Part shown: one piece after another, positions 8,134-16,209 of the stretch
How the letters are laid out: each line of letters starts with the position of its first letter
How positions within the stretch are numbered: position 1 is the stretch's first letter
NCBI RefSeq assembly: GCF_006345825.1
Contig: NZ_VCIX01000092.1
Location: 1,736,001 to 1,800,000 of the forward strand
Origin: Paenibacillus paridis
GTDB lineage: Bacteria; Bacillota; Bacilli; Paenibacillales; Paenibacillaceae
Reading direction: 5' to 3'
Length of the DNA stretch: 64,000 bases
Notes under the pieces: generated by a model
Databases searched by the model: none
Seen by the model: only the letters and a program-made list of their open reading frames with translations
Told to the model about the DNA's origin: nothing
Made by a program: the position numbers and the translations under genes

Positions 8134-9174
8134 ATGCCCTGGTACATTGATAAATTTATTAACTTTAAGTTGCCGGACTTGTCCCCCTCCTCCCTCGTGG
8201 AATATATGAGGGATTATGAAACTTTTTTGAACTGGTTGATGGCGGAAGGATTATCTGAAGCTTCTGCAATCAAAGAAGTAACGCTGTTAGAGCTAGAGAA
8301 GCTGCATATGGACAGCATAGACGGATTCCGCATGTATTTATCAACCTACAAAGCGGAGCGAAATAGCAAAACAACGATCTCGCGCAAGCTCTCTTCCCTT
8401 CGCTCACTTTTTCATTATTTAAGCCAGATTGCCGAGGATGAGGAATTTTATCCGTTATTGAAACGAAATGTGATGGCAAAGGTTATGATCAAGCGAACAC
8501 ACAAACCGAAGGATACGGCAGCCAAGCTGGAAGGAAAACTGCTGCAAGAGGAAGAAATTTCGGAGTTCATGGCTTATATCAAGCAGCATTACGCAGCGGA
8601 CGTTGCCTCGAATAAACAAGCTTTATATGCTTATGACTTGAATATGACGCGCGATGCCTGCATTATCAGCTTTATTTTACATTCAGGGCTGCGGGTTTCA
8701 GAGCTCGTCAATTTGAATGTCGATGATATCGATTTGAAGAAGAAATTATGTTATGTCTACCGGAAAGGCAAAAACGATGATAATTTCAAAACGCCTGTCT
8801 ATTTCCGTCAGGAAGCGGTCGAGGATTTGCAAGCGTATCTCACGCTCCGAGAGGTTCGCTACAAAGCGCCAAAGCGTGAAAAAGCCCTTTTTCTCGCTAT
8901 AGCGAATGGTAAGCATGAAGGTGCGCGCATGACCAAAAGGGCCATCCAAGAAATGGTCATTAAATATGCCAAGCGTTTTGGCAAACCGTACTTATCCGTA
9001 CATAAACTAAGACATAGCTTCGCGACGGATTACTACTTGCGCAATGATATTTACAAAACACAGGAGCAGCTTGGTCATGCCTCTCCGGAAACGACGCAAA
9101 TTTATGCTCATTTAACCGACAAAACGATGGCTCAAGCCATTGACCGCACCAAAAAAGAGGACGAAACAAGCTAG
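8134..9174 (+). CDS. xerS: Tyrosine recombinase, XerS-like
   Basis: 346 residues from the first ATG. The N-terminal SAM-like core-binding domain (about 15-105, SLVEYMRDYETFLNWL) is followed by the catalytic domain with Arg in HSGLRVSELVNL, His-Leu-Arg in VHKLRHSFATDYY, His in QLGHASPETTQIYAH and the nucleophile Tyr in that last motif. It matches the XerS-type single recombinases that resolve chromosome dimers. The reading frame extends upstream as INILKQKDREELDKRLPT, which looks like true XerS N-terminus but has only an ATC where the initiator should be, behind AAGGGG at 8064. The real start may therefore be 8080. Confidence 0.85.
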   Translation: MPWYIDKFINFKLPDLSPSSLVEYMRDYETFLNWLMAEGLSEASAIKEVTLLELEKLHMDSIDGFRMYLSTYKAERNSKTTISRKLSSLRSLFHYLSQIAEDEEFYPLLKRNVMAKVMIKRTHKPKDTAAKLEGKLLQEEEISEFMAYIKQHYAADVASNKQALYAYDLNMTRDACIISFILHSGLRVSELVNLNVDDIDLKKKLCYVYRKGKNDDNFKTPVYFRQEAVEDLQAYLTLREVRYKAPKREKALFLAIANGKHEGARMTKRAIQEMVIKYAKRFGKPYLSVHKLRHSFATDYYLRNDIYKTQEQLGHASPETTQIYAHLTDKTMAQAIDRTKKEDETS

Positions 9175-9199
9175 CGCCACCCGCGCTTCTTGTTTCGTC
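9160..9199. terminator. Bidirectional terminator between convergent genes
   Basis: GACGAAACAAG (9160-9170) pairs with CTTGTTTCGTC (9189-9199). It overlaps the stop codon of the recombinase gene and lies just past the stop of the convergent ABC gene. Confidence 0.65.
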
Positions 9200-9208
9200 C
9201 TGCCTTGT

Positions 9209-11017
9209 TTATGAACTGGTTTGCAAAATAACGGATTCCTGCATGGACAGCTGGGTTAGCACTAGCTTCGCATACAAGCCCCCCTGCTGCATCAATTCCT
9301 CGTGTGAGCCTTGCTCAGCAATTCGGCCATCTTCCACCACCAATATAAAATCCGCATCCTTAATCGTTGATAGGCGGTGAGCAATGATAAATGCCGTTCT
9401 TCCGGCTAGCAATGTATGCAACGCTGCTTGGATATGCTGCTCGGTCTCCGTGTCGACGCTTGAAGTCGCTTCGTCCAGAATCAATATTTTCGGATCGGAT
9501 AAGAGGACACGGCCAAATGCAAGCAATTGACGCTGACCGACAGAAAGTTTTGAGCCGCGTTCCTCCAGCTCTGTCTGGTACCCATCCGCTAGCTTGGAGA
9601 CAACGCGATCGAGCCTTACGTTTTCGCCTGCGCGCCGCAGCTCCTCATCCGATGCTTCTTCATTTCCATATCGCATATTTTGCTCCACCGTTCCCGCGAA
9701 AACAAAGGAGTCCTGCAGCACGATTCCCATCTGCTTCCGCAAGGATTCAAGTGTTGCCTCCTTGACATCAACGCCATCAATTCGGACGACGCCGTCTGTT
9801 GCATCATAGAAGCGCATTAACAAATTGACTATGGTGCTTTTCCCTGCGCCGGTCGGCCCAACCAAGGCTACCCGCTGACCTGGCTTTACGCGGAACGAGA
9901 CTTGATGGAGCACATCAGGCTTTCCTTCCTCATAGCGAAAGGATACATTTTCAAACGCTACTTCTCCCTGTATTGGCGGAAGAGCCTTGGCTCTGCTGCT
10001 ATTTTTCACCTCTGGTTCGGTGTCCAGCACCTCAAATATCCGTTCTGCCGATGCCATCGCGGAGAGAAGCTGACTGTATACTTTGGATAATGCGCTGAGC
10101 GGTCCCCAGAAACGCCACAAATAATTGATGAAAGCCATAATAAAGCCGAGCGTAATCGCGCCTTCAATGACTCTCATGGCTCCAAACCATACGACAATGC
10201 ATGTGCCGAGCATCCCGATCATTTCAACTAACGGATAGACGGTAGACTCCAGAGTAATTGCCCGCATGAAAGCCTGTTTGTTCCGCATGTTGATCGTATT
10301 GAATTTTTCGTTGTTTTTATCCTGGCGGGAAAATGCTTGGATGACCCTGATTCCCTGAATCGTCTCATTCAAATGACCATTAATCGAAGACATCGTCGAG
10401 CGTGAGCGTGACCACGAGCCCTCAATCTTCGGACGAAGCTTCGCAATGATAACAAACAGCAGCGGCATCATAATAAAAGAAAGCAATGCCAGCTGCCAAT
10501 CCATCCACACAAGGATGACGACAATGCCGAGAAGATGAGTAACCTCCATCACCATCGTAATGAGACCGCCGTTGATCAATTCCCCAATCGCATTCGTATC
10601 GTTTGTGATCCTAGACATAATTTTGCCGGCAGGTCGACCGTCGAAAAAACGGAAGGACAAGGTCTGAAGATGATTAAATAATTGCTGACGCAAATCGAAT
10701 AAGATCCGCTGTCCCGTATGATTGATCCATTTGGTATGCAGCCAGCTAAACAGCCAGCCCAGCAGCTTTATGCCTAGAAGCACGGCTCCAAGCACATGAA
10801 TGACGGTAAAATTTTGATCAATGATTCCTTTATCAATGATATAAGCCAGGATGATCGGTTCCGATAAGCTTAGGAGCATGTTTAGGAGCACTACGATAAC
10901 TACCCATGTCATTAATTTGCGGTAAGGAACAAGATAGCCCAGCATGCGCTTGAAATATTGGCCGTTAAATGGCTTCTCCTCGGCTTCGTTATCCGAATCC
11001 CATTCGACTTGACTCAT
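9209..11017 (-). CDS. ABC exporter subunit (fused TMD-NBD), second of pair
   Basis: 602 residues. The N-terminal membrane domain has six helices (about 25-320) and the C-terminal nucleotide-binding domain has Walker A GPTGAGKST, signature LSVGQRQ, Walker B ILILDEATSSVD and the switch His in IIAHRLST. It is a type IV exporter half-transporter of the MsbA/BmrA kind. With its upstream neighbour it would form a heterodimer; lengths of 581 and 602 fit Bacillus YfiB/YfiC better than BmrC/BmrD. The signature carries Val instead of Gly at the third position. Likely a drug or lipid exporter. Start ATG at 11017. Confidence 0.9.
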   Translation of the reverse strand: MSQVEWDSDNEAEEKPFNGQYFKRMLGYLVPYRKLMTWVVIVVLLNMLLSLSEPIILAYIIDKGIIDQNFTVIHVLGAVLLGIKLLGWLFSWLHTKWINHTGQRILFDLRQQLFNHLQTLSFRFFDGRPAGKIMSRITNDTNAIGELINGGLITMVMEVTHLLGIVVILVWMDWQLALLSFIMMPLLFVIIAKLRPKIEGSWSRSRSTMSSINGHLNETIQGIRVIQAFSRQDKNNEKFNTINMRNKQAFMRAITLESTVYPLVEMIGMLGTCIVVWFGAMRVIEGAITLGFIMAFINYLWRFWGPLSALSKVYSQLLSAMASAERIFEVLDTEPEVKNSSRAKALPPIQGEVAFENVSFRYEEGKPDVLHQVSFRVKPGQRVALVGPTGAGKSTIVNLLMRFYDATDGVVRIDGVDVKEATLESLRKQMGIVLQDSFVFAGTVEQNMRYGNEEASDEELRRAGENVRLDRVVSKLADGYQTELEERGSKLSVGQRQLLAFGRVLLSDPKILILDEATSSVDTETEQHIQAALHTLLAGRTAFIIAHRLSTIKDADFILVVEDGRIAEQGSHEELMQQGGLYAKLVLTQLSMQESVILQTSS

Positions 11018-11032
11018 GGTATCGCCTCTTTT

Positions 11033-12778
11033 CTAGGTTGGCGTGATTTCCTTCTGCCTGTCAAATAGTTGACGGAAAAAGCCATTGCCCTCGTTTAATT
11101 GCTTATGTGTCCCCTGCTCAGTCAATCGACCGTTTTCAAGCACGATAATACGATCTGCATGCTGGATAGAGGATAGCCTTTGCGCGATAATAAATGTCGT
11201 TTTCCCCTTCATGACTTCCAGCAAAGCTTCGTGAATGGCCGATTCCGTCGCAGTATCGACGCTCGCCGTTGCTTCATCTAGGATTAGGATTGGAGGATCT
11301 GTTAATATGGCTCTAGCCAGCGCCACTCTCTGCCTCTGACCGCCGGACAAACCGACTCCCCGCTCTCCAATTCGCGTGTCGTACCCGCTAGGCATGCTTT
11401 GAATAAAATCATGTATCTGTGATTTTCTCGCGGCTTCCTCAATTTGCTCCTGCGTAGCATCGGGACAGCCATAAGCAATGTTATCGCCTATCGATGCAGA
11501 GAAGAGAAAGGTTTCCTGCGGGACAACACCGATGCTTCTGCGAAGGCCGTCAAGCTCGTAATTTTTGACATCGACTCCGTCTATCAGCACTTGCCCGCCC
11601 GAAGTATCATAGTATCGCGATAGCAAGCCAATCAGGCTGCTCTTGCCAGAGCCCGTTGCGCCAAGTACGCCGATGACCTCTCCCGCCTTCACATGAAATG
11701 TAATGTCATCTAATATCGGTTTATCCTTCGTTTGGTCTTGATCAGAAAAATAAAACGAGACCTGCTTGAATGAGACATTCCCATTTATGTTGCCAGCAGG
11801 TGTTCCTGAAACCGGATTTCTAATTTCCATTGGCGTATCGAGCACTTCAAAGACCCGTGGCGCAGCCTTAATGGCTTGCTGAAATATATTAATTTGCCAG
11901 CCCAGCATGTTCAGCGGCCAAATAATTCCCCAGGTATACCATTGAAAAGCCATGAAGGTACCGATGGACATCTCGCCGCGCACAACAAAGATGGCGCTGA
12001 TCCAAATCATCAGCACGAAGGTCAATCCTCCGTAAAAGCCCATTAACGGGAAACTTTTTGCCTCCAGCTTGGCCCGATCCATATTTGTTTCAAAGTTTTG
12101 CTCATTCCGCTCTGCAAATTTCCGCTGCTCCACCGTCTCGGTCGCAAACGATTTAACGACGCGAATGCCTGAAATATTTTCTTGCAGCGTCGTTGTTAAT
12201 CGGCCCATTTGCTCCCTGATGCTGGACCATGCCGGCCCCACCTTATGGTTGAAACGGAACAAAACGAACAAGATAAAGGGTATCGTTACTAAGCTGATCA
12301 ACGTAACCTTCCACTGCATCGTCATCATAAAGATAATAGTGCCTAGAAAGGTCAGCATGCCCGTAAACAGGTTCATGGCGCCAAAACCGACAAAGTTTTT
12401 CACCGCTTCAATATCGCCTGTCATTCTGGACATTAATTGTCCGGTCTGTGCCCGGTCATAATAGGAAAAGGACAACCGCTGCAAATGCTCATATAGCTCC
12501 TTCCTAAGCTTGAATACGACATTTTGGCCGACAAGCTCCTGAGAATATCCTTGAACAAACATGCCAGCGCTCTTTAGCGCTTGAATGCCCGCCAGAGCAA
12601 GAGTCAAACCGATAACGACCGACATCTTGCCTTTAGCGATCCCCTTATCAAATATCTCTCCCAGAATCCATGGGGCAACCAAGTCGAAGATCGTTGCCAG
12701 TATCATAATGCAAATAGCGGTAACTACCCATTTCATACTTGGTCTTACATAAATCATTAGCCGTAAAAGCGTTTTCAT
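11033..12778 (-). CDS. ABC exporter subunit (fused TMD-NBD), first of pair
   Basis: 581 residues from the ATG at 12778 (MKTLLRLMIYVRPSMKW), which has AAGGAG 7 nt upstream. The frame is open to 12859, but that extension runs through an intrinsic terminator and starts with TTG, so I reject it. Six membrane helices precede an NBD with Walker A GATGSGKSS, signature LSGGQRQR, Walker B ILILDEATASVD and His in IIAQRLSS, where Gln replaces the usual switch His, so its ATP site may be impaired. It lies 15 bases from the partner gene. The whole operon sits behind an attenuator-like leader. Confidence 0.9.
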   Translation of the reverse strand: MKTLLRLMIYVRPSMKWVVTAICIMILATIFDLVAPWILGEIFDKGIAKGKMSVVIGLTLALAGIQALKSAGMFVQGYSQELVGQNVVFKLRKELYEHLQRLSFSYYDRAQTGQLMSRMTGDIEAVKNFVGFGAMNLFTGMLTFLGTIIFMMTMQWKVTLISLVTIPFILFVLFRFNHKVGPAWSSIREQMGRLTTTLQENISGIRVVKSFATETVEQRKFAERNEQNFETNMDRAKLEAKSFPLMGFYGGLTFVLMIWISAIFVVRGEMSIGTFMAFQWYTWGIIWPLNMLGWQINIFQQAIKAAPRVFEVLDTPMEIRNPVSGTPAGNINGNVSFKQVSFYFSDQDQTKDKPILDDITFHVKAGEVIGVLGATGSGKSSLIGLLSRYYDTSGGQVLIDGVDVKNYELDGLRRSIGVVPQETFLFSASIGDNIAYGCPDATQEQIEEAARKSQIHDFIQSMPSGYDTRIGERGVGLSGGQRQRVALARAILTDPPILILDEATASVDTATESAIHEALLEVMKGKTTFIIAQRLSSIQHADRIIVLENGRLTEQGTHKQLNEGNGFFRQLFDRQKEITPT

Positions 12779-12805
12779 TAGACAGCTCCTTCCCCTGATG
12801 GAAAC

Positions 12806-12842
12806 AAAAAAAGACCTCAAGCCATCATTGGCTAGAGATCTT
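12806..12842 (-). terminator. Attenuator terminator before the ABC pair
   Basis: On the minus strand a 14-bp stem (AAGATCTCTAGCCA with TGGCTTGAGGTCTT, one U-U mismatch and one G-U pair) with loop ATGA is followed by T7. It lies between the leader ORF and the ribosome binding site of the first ABC gene, so readthrough is needed to express the exporter. Confidence 0.8.
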
Positions 12843-12872
12843 CGTATGTAAGCGAGCAACGGCGAAAAAACG

Positions 12873-12986
12873 CTACGTTGACGCCCTTGAACGAAGGCAG
12901 GCCAGTCGGCATGTTGATGAATTCAATTGGAAATTCAAGCTGATCTGCACGCCGAAAACAAACATTCCAAAGTCACCGTTCAACAT
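12873..12986 (-). CDS. Leader peptide of ABC exporter operon (bmrB-like)
   Basis: A 37-codon ORF beginning MLNGDFGMFVFGVQISL and ending RSRAST. Its ATG at 12986 is 7 nt after AAGGGGGG, an unusually strong ribosome binding site for so short a frame. It ends 31 bases before the attenuator stem. The layout parallels B. subtilis bmrB, where ribosome stalling in a leader ORF prevents termination ahead of bmrCD. I infer, but cannot show, that antibiotic-stalled ribosomes here have the same effect. Confidence 0.6.
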   Translation of the reverse strand: MLNGDFGMFVFGVQISLNFQLNSSTCRLACLRSRAST

Positions 12987-13011
12987 CCTTAAGCCCCCCT
13001 TTTTATTTTCC

Positions 13012-13040
13012 ATATAATCAATTCTTCCTAATACATCCAA
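13012..13040 (-). promoter_or_regulatory. Promoter of leader and ABC exporter operon
   Basis: Minus-strand TTGGAT (13035-13040), 17-nt spacer and TTATAT (13012-13017), located 26 bases upstream of the leader ATG. Confidence 0.5.
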
Positions 13041-13090
13041 ATCTTAACATCTTCCCTCTGCTTTGCGCAAGAGGGGTTAACAATAAATAT

Positions 13091-13633
13091 TCAAAACCTG
13101 TCCGACTCAAAAGGCAGCTCCATATCACTTGAGGATATGCCTTCCTCTACCGCGAATTCAAAATCCTCGATATCATAGATTTGCACGGGGACTTCCGCCT
13201 CAATCAGTTTATCTTGAAATTCGAACTGATCGGACAAAAGCGGCACGTTCAGCTTTAAGCTCGTTAGAAGCAGTTCTGTTTCTATCGGATCAAACGTTTC
13301 GCCGTAGTGCGCATTATCGACGGCATGCACAACCGTAAATTGAATCATTTCGTTCAGCAAGAGTGGTGAGCTCTCTCTCCATGGTACCTGCATCGCTTTT
13401 TCAATTTTTTTCCGATTGAGCGAATCTTCAAAAAAAGCGATAAGTTCATTTATTTTGCTTTTGACATGCCCATCATCGTCTGGATCATCCATGACCGGAT
13501 CCACTCCATCCCTCATTTCATAAAGCTCAGCGATGGATGAGTATGGAACAACGTAATCAATCGGACGGCTCGGTACAAGAAGATGCCCATACGTTGCCAC
13601 TAATACTGCCTCTATTACAAAACGCCGCCGCAT
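13091..13633 (-). CDS. Conserved protein of unknown function (called ADP-heptose synthase in some genomes)
   Basis: 180 residues from the ATG at 13633, which is 7 nt after GGAGG; the frame extends to 13720 without ribosome binding signal. The protein is acidic and soluble, with phrases such as RPIDYVVPYSSIAELYEM and VPVQIYDIEDFEFAVEEG. I recall related Paenibacillus proteins annotated ADP-heptose synthase, but I see neither a PfkB-type sugar kinase motif nor a nucleotidyltransferase HxGH, so I do not accept that name. It is divergent from ypdA. Function unknown. Confidence 0.75.
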   Translation of the reverse strand: MRRRFVIEAVLVATYGHLLVPSRPIDYVVPYSSIAELYEMRDGVDPVMDDPDDDGHVKSKINELIAFFEDSLNRKKIEKAMQVPWRESSPLLLNEMIQFTVVHAVDNAHYGETFDPIETELLLTSLKLNVPLLSDQFEFQDKLIEAEVPVQIYDIEDFEFAVEEGISSSDMELPFESDRF

Positions 13634-13758
13634 GTGATCTCCTCCAATTCTTACGTATGCGAATGCTAGCTTCATAGGAAACCAGTCAAAAATAAAAAAC
13701 AGTTCCACATTATTATACAATATTCCTTTGGCTGTACAAGAGAGTCAAAAAACCAAAT

Positions 13759-13788
13759 TTGCACAATATACGCGCTGCAAAGTAAAAT
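13759..13788 (+). promoter_or_regulatory. Promoter of ypdA
   Basis: TTGCAC (13759-13764), 18-nt spacer and TAAAAT (13783-13788), 64 bases upstream of the ATG. Confidence 0.5.
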
Positions 13789-13851
13789 AGAGTTAAAGAT
13801 AGAGAGTAGAGGCAGCAAAAGCTTCGCCTTATTTTTAGGAGGAAACTGCAT

Positions 13852-14826
13852 ATGCAAATAGAAGAAGCCATCATAATCGGAGCAGGTCCTTGCGGCTTGG
13901 CGGCAGCCATCGAGCTGGAAGCGATCGGGCTCCGTCCGCTTGTTATAGAAAAAAGAAATATTGTCCATTCCATTTCGCAATACCCGACTTATATGCATTT
14001 TTTCAGCACGCCTGAACTGCTTGAAATCGGAGGCATCCCCTTTACGACCGCCAACGACAAGCCTTCAAGGCTCGAGGCTTTGAACTATTACCGAACAGCC
14101 GCTCAGCGGCATCAGATCCGTGTTCAGGCTTATGAAGCCATTACTCGTATCACACCCGACGAAGGTGCTTTTTTACTTGACGGAGAAGACCGTTTTGGCC
14201 AAAAGCGTTCCTACAAAAGTCGATATGTCATCATTGCCACTGGTTATTTCGATCATCCCAATGAGCTCGGCATACCTGGAGAGCAATTGGATAAGGTCAG
14301 CCACTTTTTCAGAGAGTCCCATCCTTATGTTGGCATGAAGGTCGCTATTATCGGCGGAAGCAACTCTGCAATCGACGCGGCGCTTGAGCTGGAGCGCGTT
14401 GGCGCAGATGTGACGGTCGTATATCGCGGGGAAGATTATTCTTCCAGCATCAAATCATGGGTGAAGCCCGGCTTCCAAAGTAAAGTAGCCAAAGGCTCGA
14501 TCCGCATGCTGTTTAACTCCCAGGTTATCGCAATCGATAATAATGACATCACGGTTCGGGGGCCGGAGGGTGACATCCAAATACCAAATGATTTTGTATT
14601 AGCTTTAACCGGCTTCCATCCCGACCGCAACTTCCTAACCGCTAGCGGAGTTACGATGGAGGAGGAAGGCTACCCTACCTTTGATCCAGACACGATGGAA
14701 ACGAACGTTTCCGGCATCTACTTGGCAGGCGTGGTTGCCTCCCGTCATGAGGCGAATGAAATCTTTATCGAGTCGGGTCGATACCATGGCCGTAAAATCG
14801 CTGAACATATTCAAAGTGGGAAGTAG
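13852..14826 (+). CDS. ypdA: Bacillithiol-disulfide reductase YpdA
   Basis: 324 residues. The FAD-binding GxGxxG motif (IIGAGPCGLAAAIELE, residues 8-23) is followed by the family stretch SISQYPTYMHFFSTPE, a second Rossmann motif for NADPH (AIIGGSNSAIDAALELER, near residue 165) and a C-terminal FAD contact (GIYLAGVVAS). Like other YpdA/Bdr proteins it lacks the CxxC of thioredoxin reductase and has a single Cys in the first motif. The enzyme regenerates bacillithiol from its disulfide with NADPH. It begins 8 nt after TAGGAGG and has its own promoter and terminator. Confidence 0.9.
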   Translation: MQIEEAIIIGAGPCGLAAAIELEAIGLRPLVIEKRNIVHSISQYPTYMHFFSTPELLEIGGIPFTTANDKPSRLEALNYYRTAAQRHQIRVQAYEAITRITPDEGAFLLDGEDRFGQKRSYKSRYVIIATGYFDHPNELGIPGEQLDKVSHFFRESHPYVGMKVAIIGGSNSAIDAALELERVGADVTVVYRGEDYSSSIKSWVKPGFQSKVAKGSIRMLFNSQVIAIDNNDITVRGPEGDIQIPNDFVLALTGFHPDRNFLTASGVTMEEEGYPTFDPDTMETNVSGIYLAGVVASRHEANEIFIESGRYHGRKIAEHIQSGK

Positions 14827-14867
14827 TCTTTTCAGTTTTCGATAGCGTTAGACTACTCTTTCCAACG

Positions 14868-14906
14868 AAAAAAAGGTTAACCTATTTAACGGGTTAACCT
14901 TTTTTT
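14868..14906. terminator. Bidirectional terminator after ypdA
   Basis: AAAAAAAGGTTAACC (14868-14882) and GGTTAACCTTTTTTT (14892-14906) form a perfect stem with A and T tracts on both sides, serving the convergent ypdA and the monooxygenase operon. A second inverted repeat AGTAGTC/GACTACT (14822-14857) lies just upstream. Confidence 0.85.
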
Positions 14907-14967
14907 ATAACAAAATCTTCTCCTGGTGCTGCTAAAGGTTTTAAAAGCAATGCTTTTTTTGCTCGCC

Positions 14968-16209
14968 TCATTCACTGAACAAAGCAGACTTTCCGAGTGC
15001 TTCCCTTTGCTTATCGACCGGATCATGCAAGGTAAGCGTACGAGCATTGCGGAAATACCGGTCAAAGCCGTATTTTCTTGTAGCAGCTCTCGCTCCCATA
15101 AGCTGAAATACGTCGGATGTGATTTCAAGGCTGGCTGAGGTTGCAATTACCTTCGCTTGAGAGGCAGCAAGCGCAGCTGACGCATAGAGCTCCGGTGCAG
15201 ACTGCGCCGCTTGCAGCAGACGCGCTGCATGGAGTACAAGCTGTCTGGCGGCTTCTAACTTCGCATCCATTTCGCCTATTCGGATTAAAATAGCCGGGTC
15301 CTCTGTCACTTTTAAACCTGCTGTCCACGTACGCGTTTTCTCCTTCACATAATCCAAGGCTTCACGAAGCGCACCTGCAGCTATTCCGACATACTGCGCG
15401 GCAAAATGAATATGGAACTGCGTATTGAAAAAGGAATGGACAAGCCCATACGCCCCCTCGCCCCCGATGACTCTCCCGCTAGGCACAAGCACTTGGTCTG
15501 CGTGCACCGTGCCGCTGCCCGTACCTCTTTGTCCGATGCCATCCCAATCGTCGGTGACGGTCACGCCTTCGGCTGTCAAATCAACGATTGGCATTGCAAA
15601 CCGATCTTCCTGGGATCCTTCCACATCCGTTCTTACTGAGCGCCAAATGGCCCATTTCGCGCCTGTAGAGCCCGTAGCGAAAATTTTTGTACCGCTTAAA
15701 CGATAGCCTCCATCAACAGCAGCAAGCCCGCTCCCTAGCTTAAAGCGGTCCGCTCCAGCCTCACTCCCAAAGCTTGCGAACAGCTCTCCGTGCATGACCA
15801 CCCTATCAAAGAAAAAAGCGCGCTGCTCAGCATCGCCTAGGGCATGGACCAACTGCACTCCCGTATTGTGAAGCGTGAATACTTGCGAGGCGGATGAACA
15901 CCAAGCAGCCAGCTCCATCAGAAGAAGGGGCAGCAGAAGCGCGTCGCCGCCGAAGCCTGCACCATGGCCACCTGCTTCTTCCGGAACTGCAATGCCAAGC
16001 AATCCAGCTGCCCTAAGTGATTGGATGGCTTCATGCGGATATCGCGCTTCATGATCGACCTGCCAAGCTGCCGGGCCAATCTTCTCTTTGCCAAGCTCGC
16101 GAGCTTGCTGGAGAAACGACCATTGTCGGTCCGTTAGCTCTGCTCGAATGGAGGCTTCTCTAACATTCGTAACCTTATCTTGATTAGACGATAAATGCAT
16201 GGCTGTCAT
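14968..16209 (-). CDS. Acyl-CoA dehydrogenase-fold flavin monooxygenase, SfnB/DszC-like
   Basis: 413 residues of the acyl-CoA dehydrogenase superfamily: an N-terminal helical domain (about 25-130, LGIAVPEEAGGHGAG), a beta domain (FASFGSEAGADR ... GYRLSGTKIFATGS) and a C-terminal helical bundle ending in YGFDRYFRNARTLTLHDP. The motif set fits the SfnB/DszC branch, whose members use reduced flavin to oxygenate organosulfur compounds rather than dehydrogenate acyl-CoA. Its ATG overlaps the stop of the flavin monooxygenase gene upstream (ATGA), placing it last in the importer operon. Substrate unknown. Confidence 0.82.
   Translation of the reverse strand: MTAMHLSSNQDKVTNVREASIRAELTDRQWSFLQQARELGKEKIGPAAWQVDHEARYPHEAIQSLRAAGLLGIAVPEEAGGHGAGFGGDALLLPLLLMELAAWCSSASQVFTLHNTGVQLVHALGDAEQRAFFFDRVVMHGELFASFGSEAGADRFKLGSGLAAVDGGYRLSGTKIFATGSTGAKWAIWRSVRTDVEGSQEDRFAMPIVDLTAEGVTVTDDWDGIGQRGTGSGTVHADQVLVPSGRVIGGEGAYGLVHSFFNTQFHIHFAAQYVGIAAGALREALDYVKEKTRTWTAGLKVTEDPAILIRIGEMDAKLEAARQLVLHAARLLQAAQSAPELYASAALAASQAKVIATSASLEITSDVFQLMGARAATRKYGFDRYFRNARTLTLHDPVDKQREALGKSALFSE

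Noticed and set aside
12779..12859. N-terminal extension of the first ABC exporter gene to a TTG at 12859
   Set aside because: It would translate through the attenuator terminator, and the ATG at 12778 has a well-placed AAGGAG.
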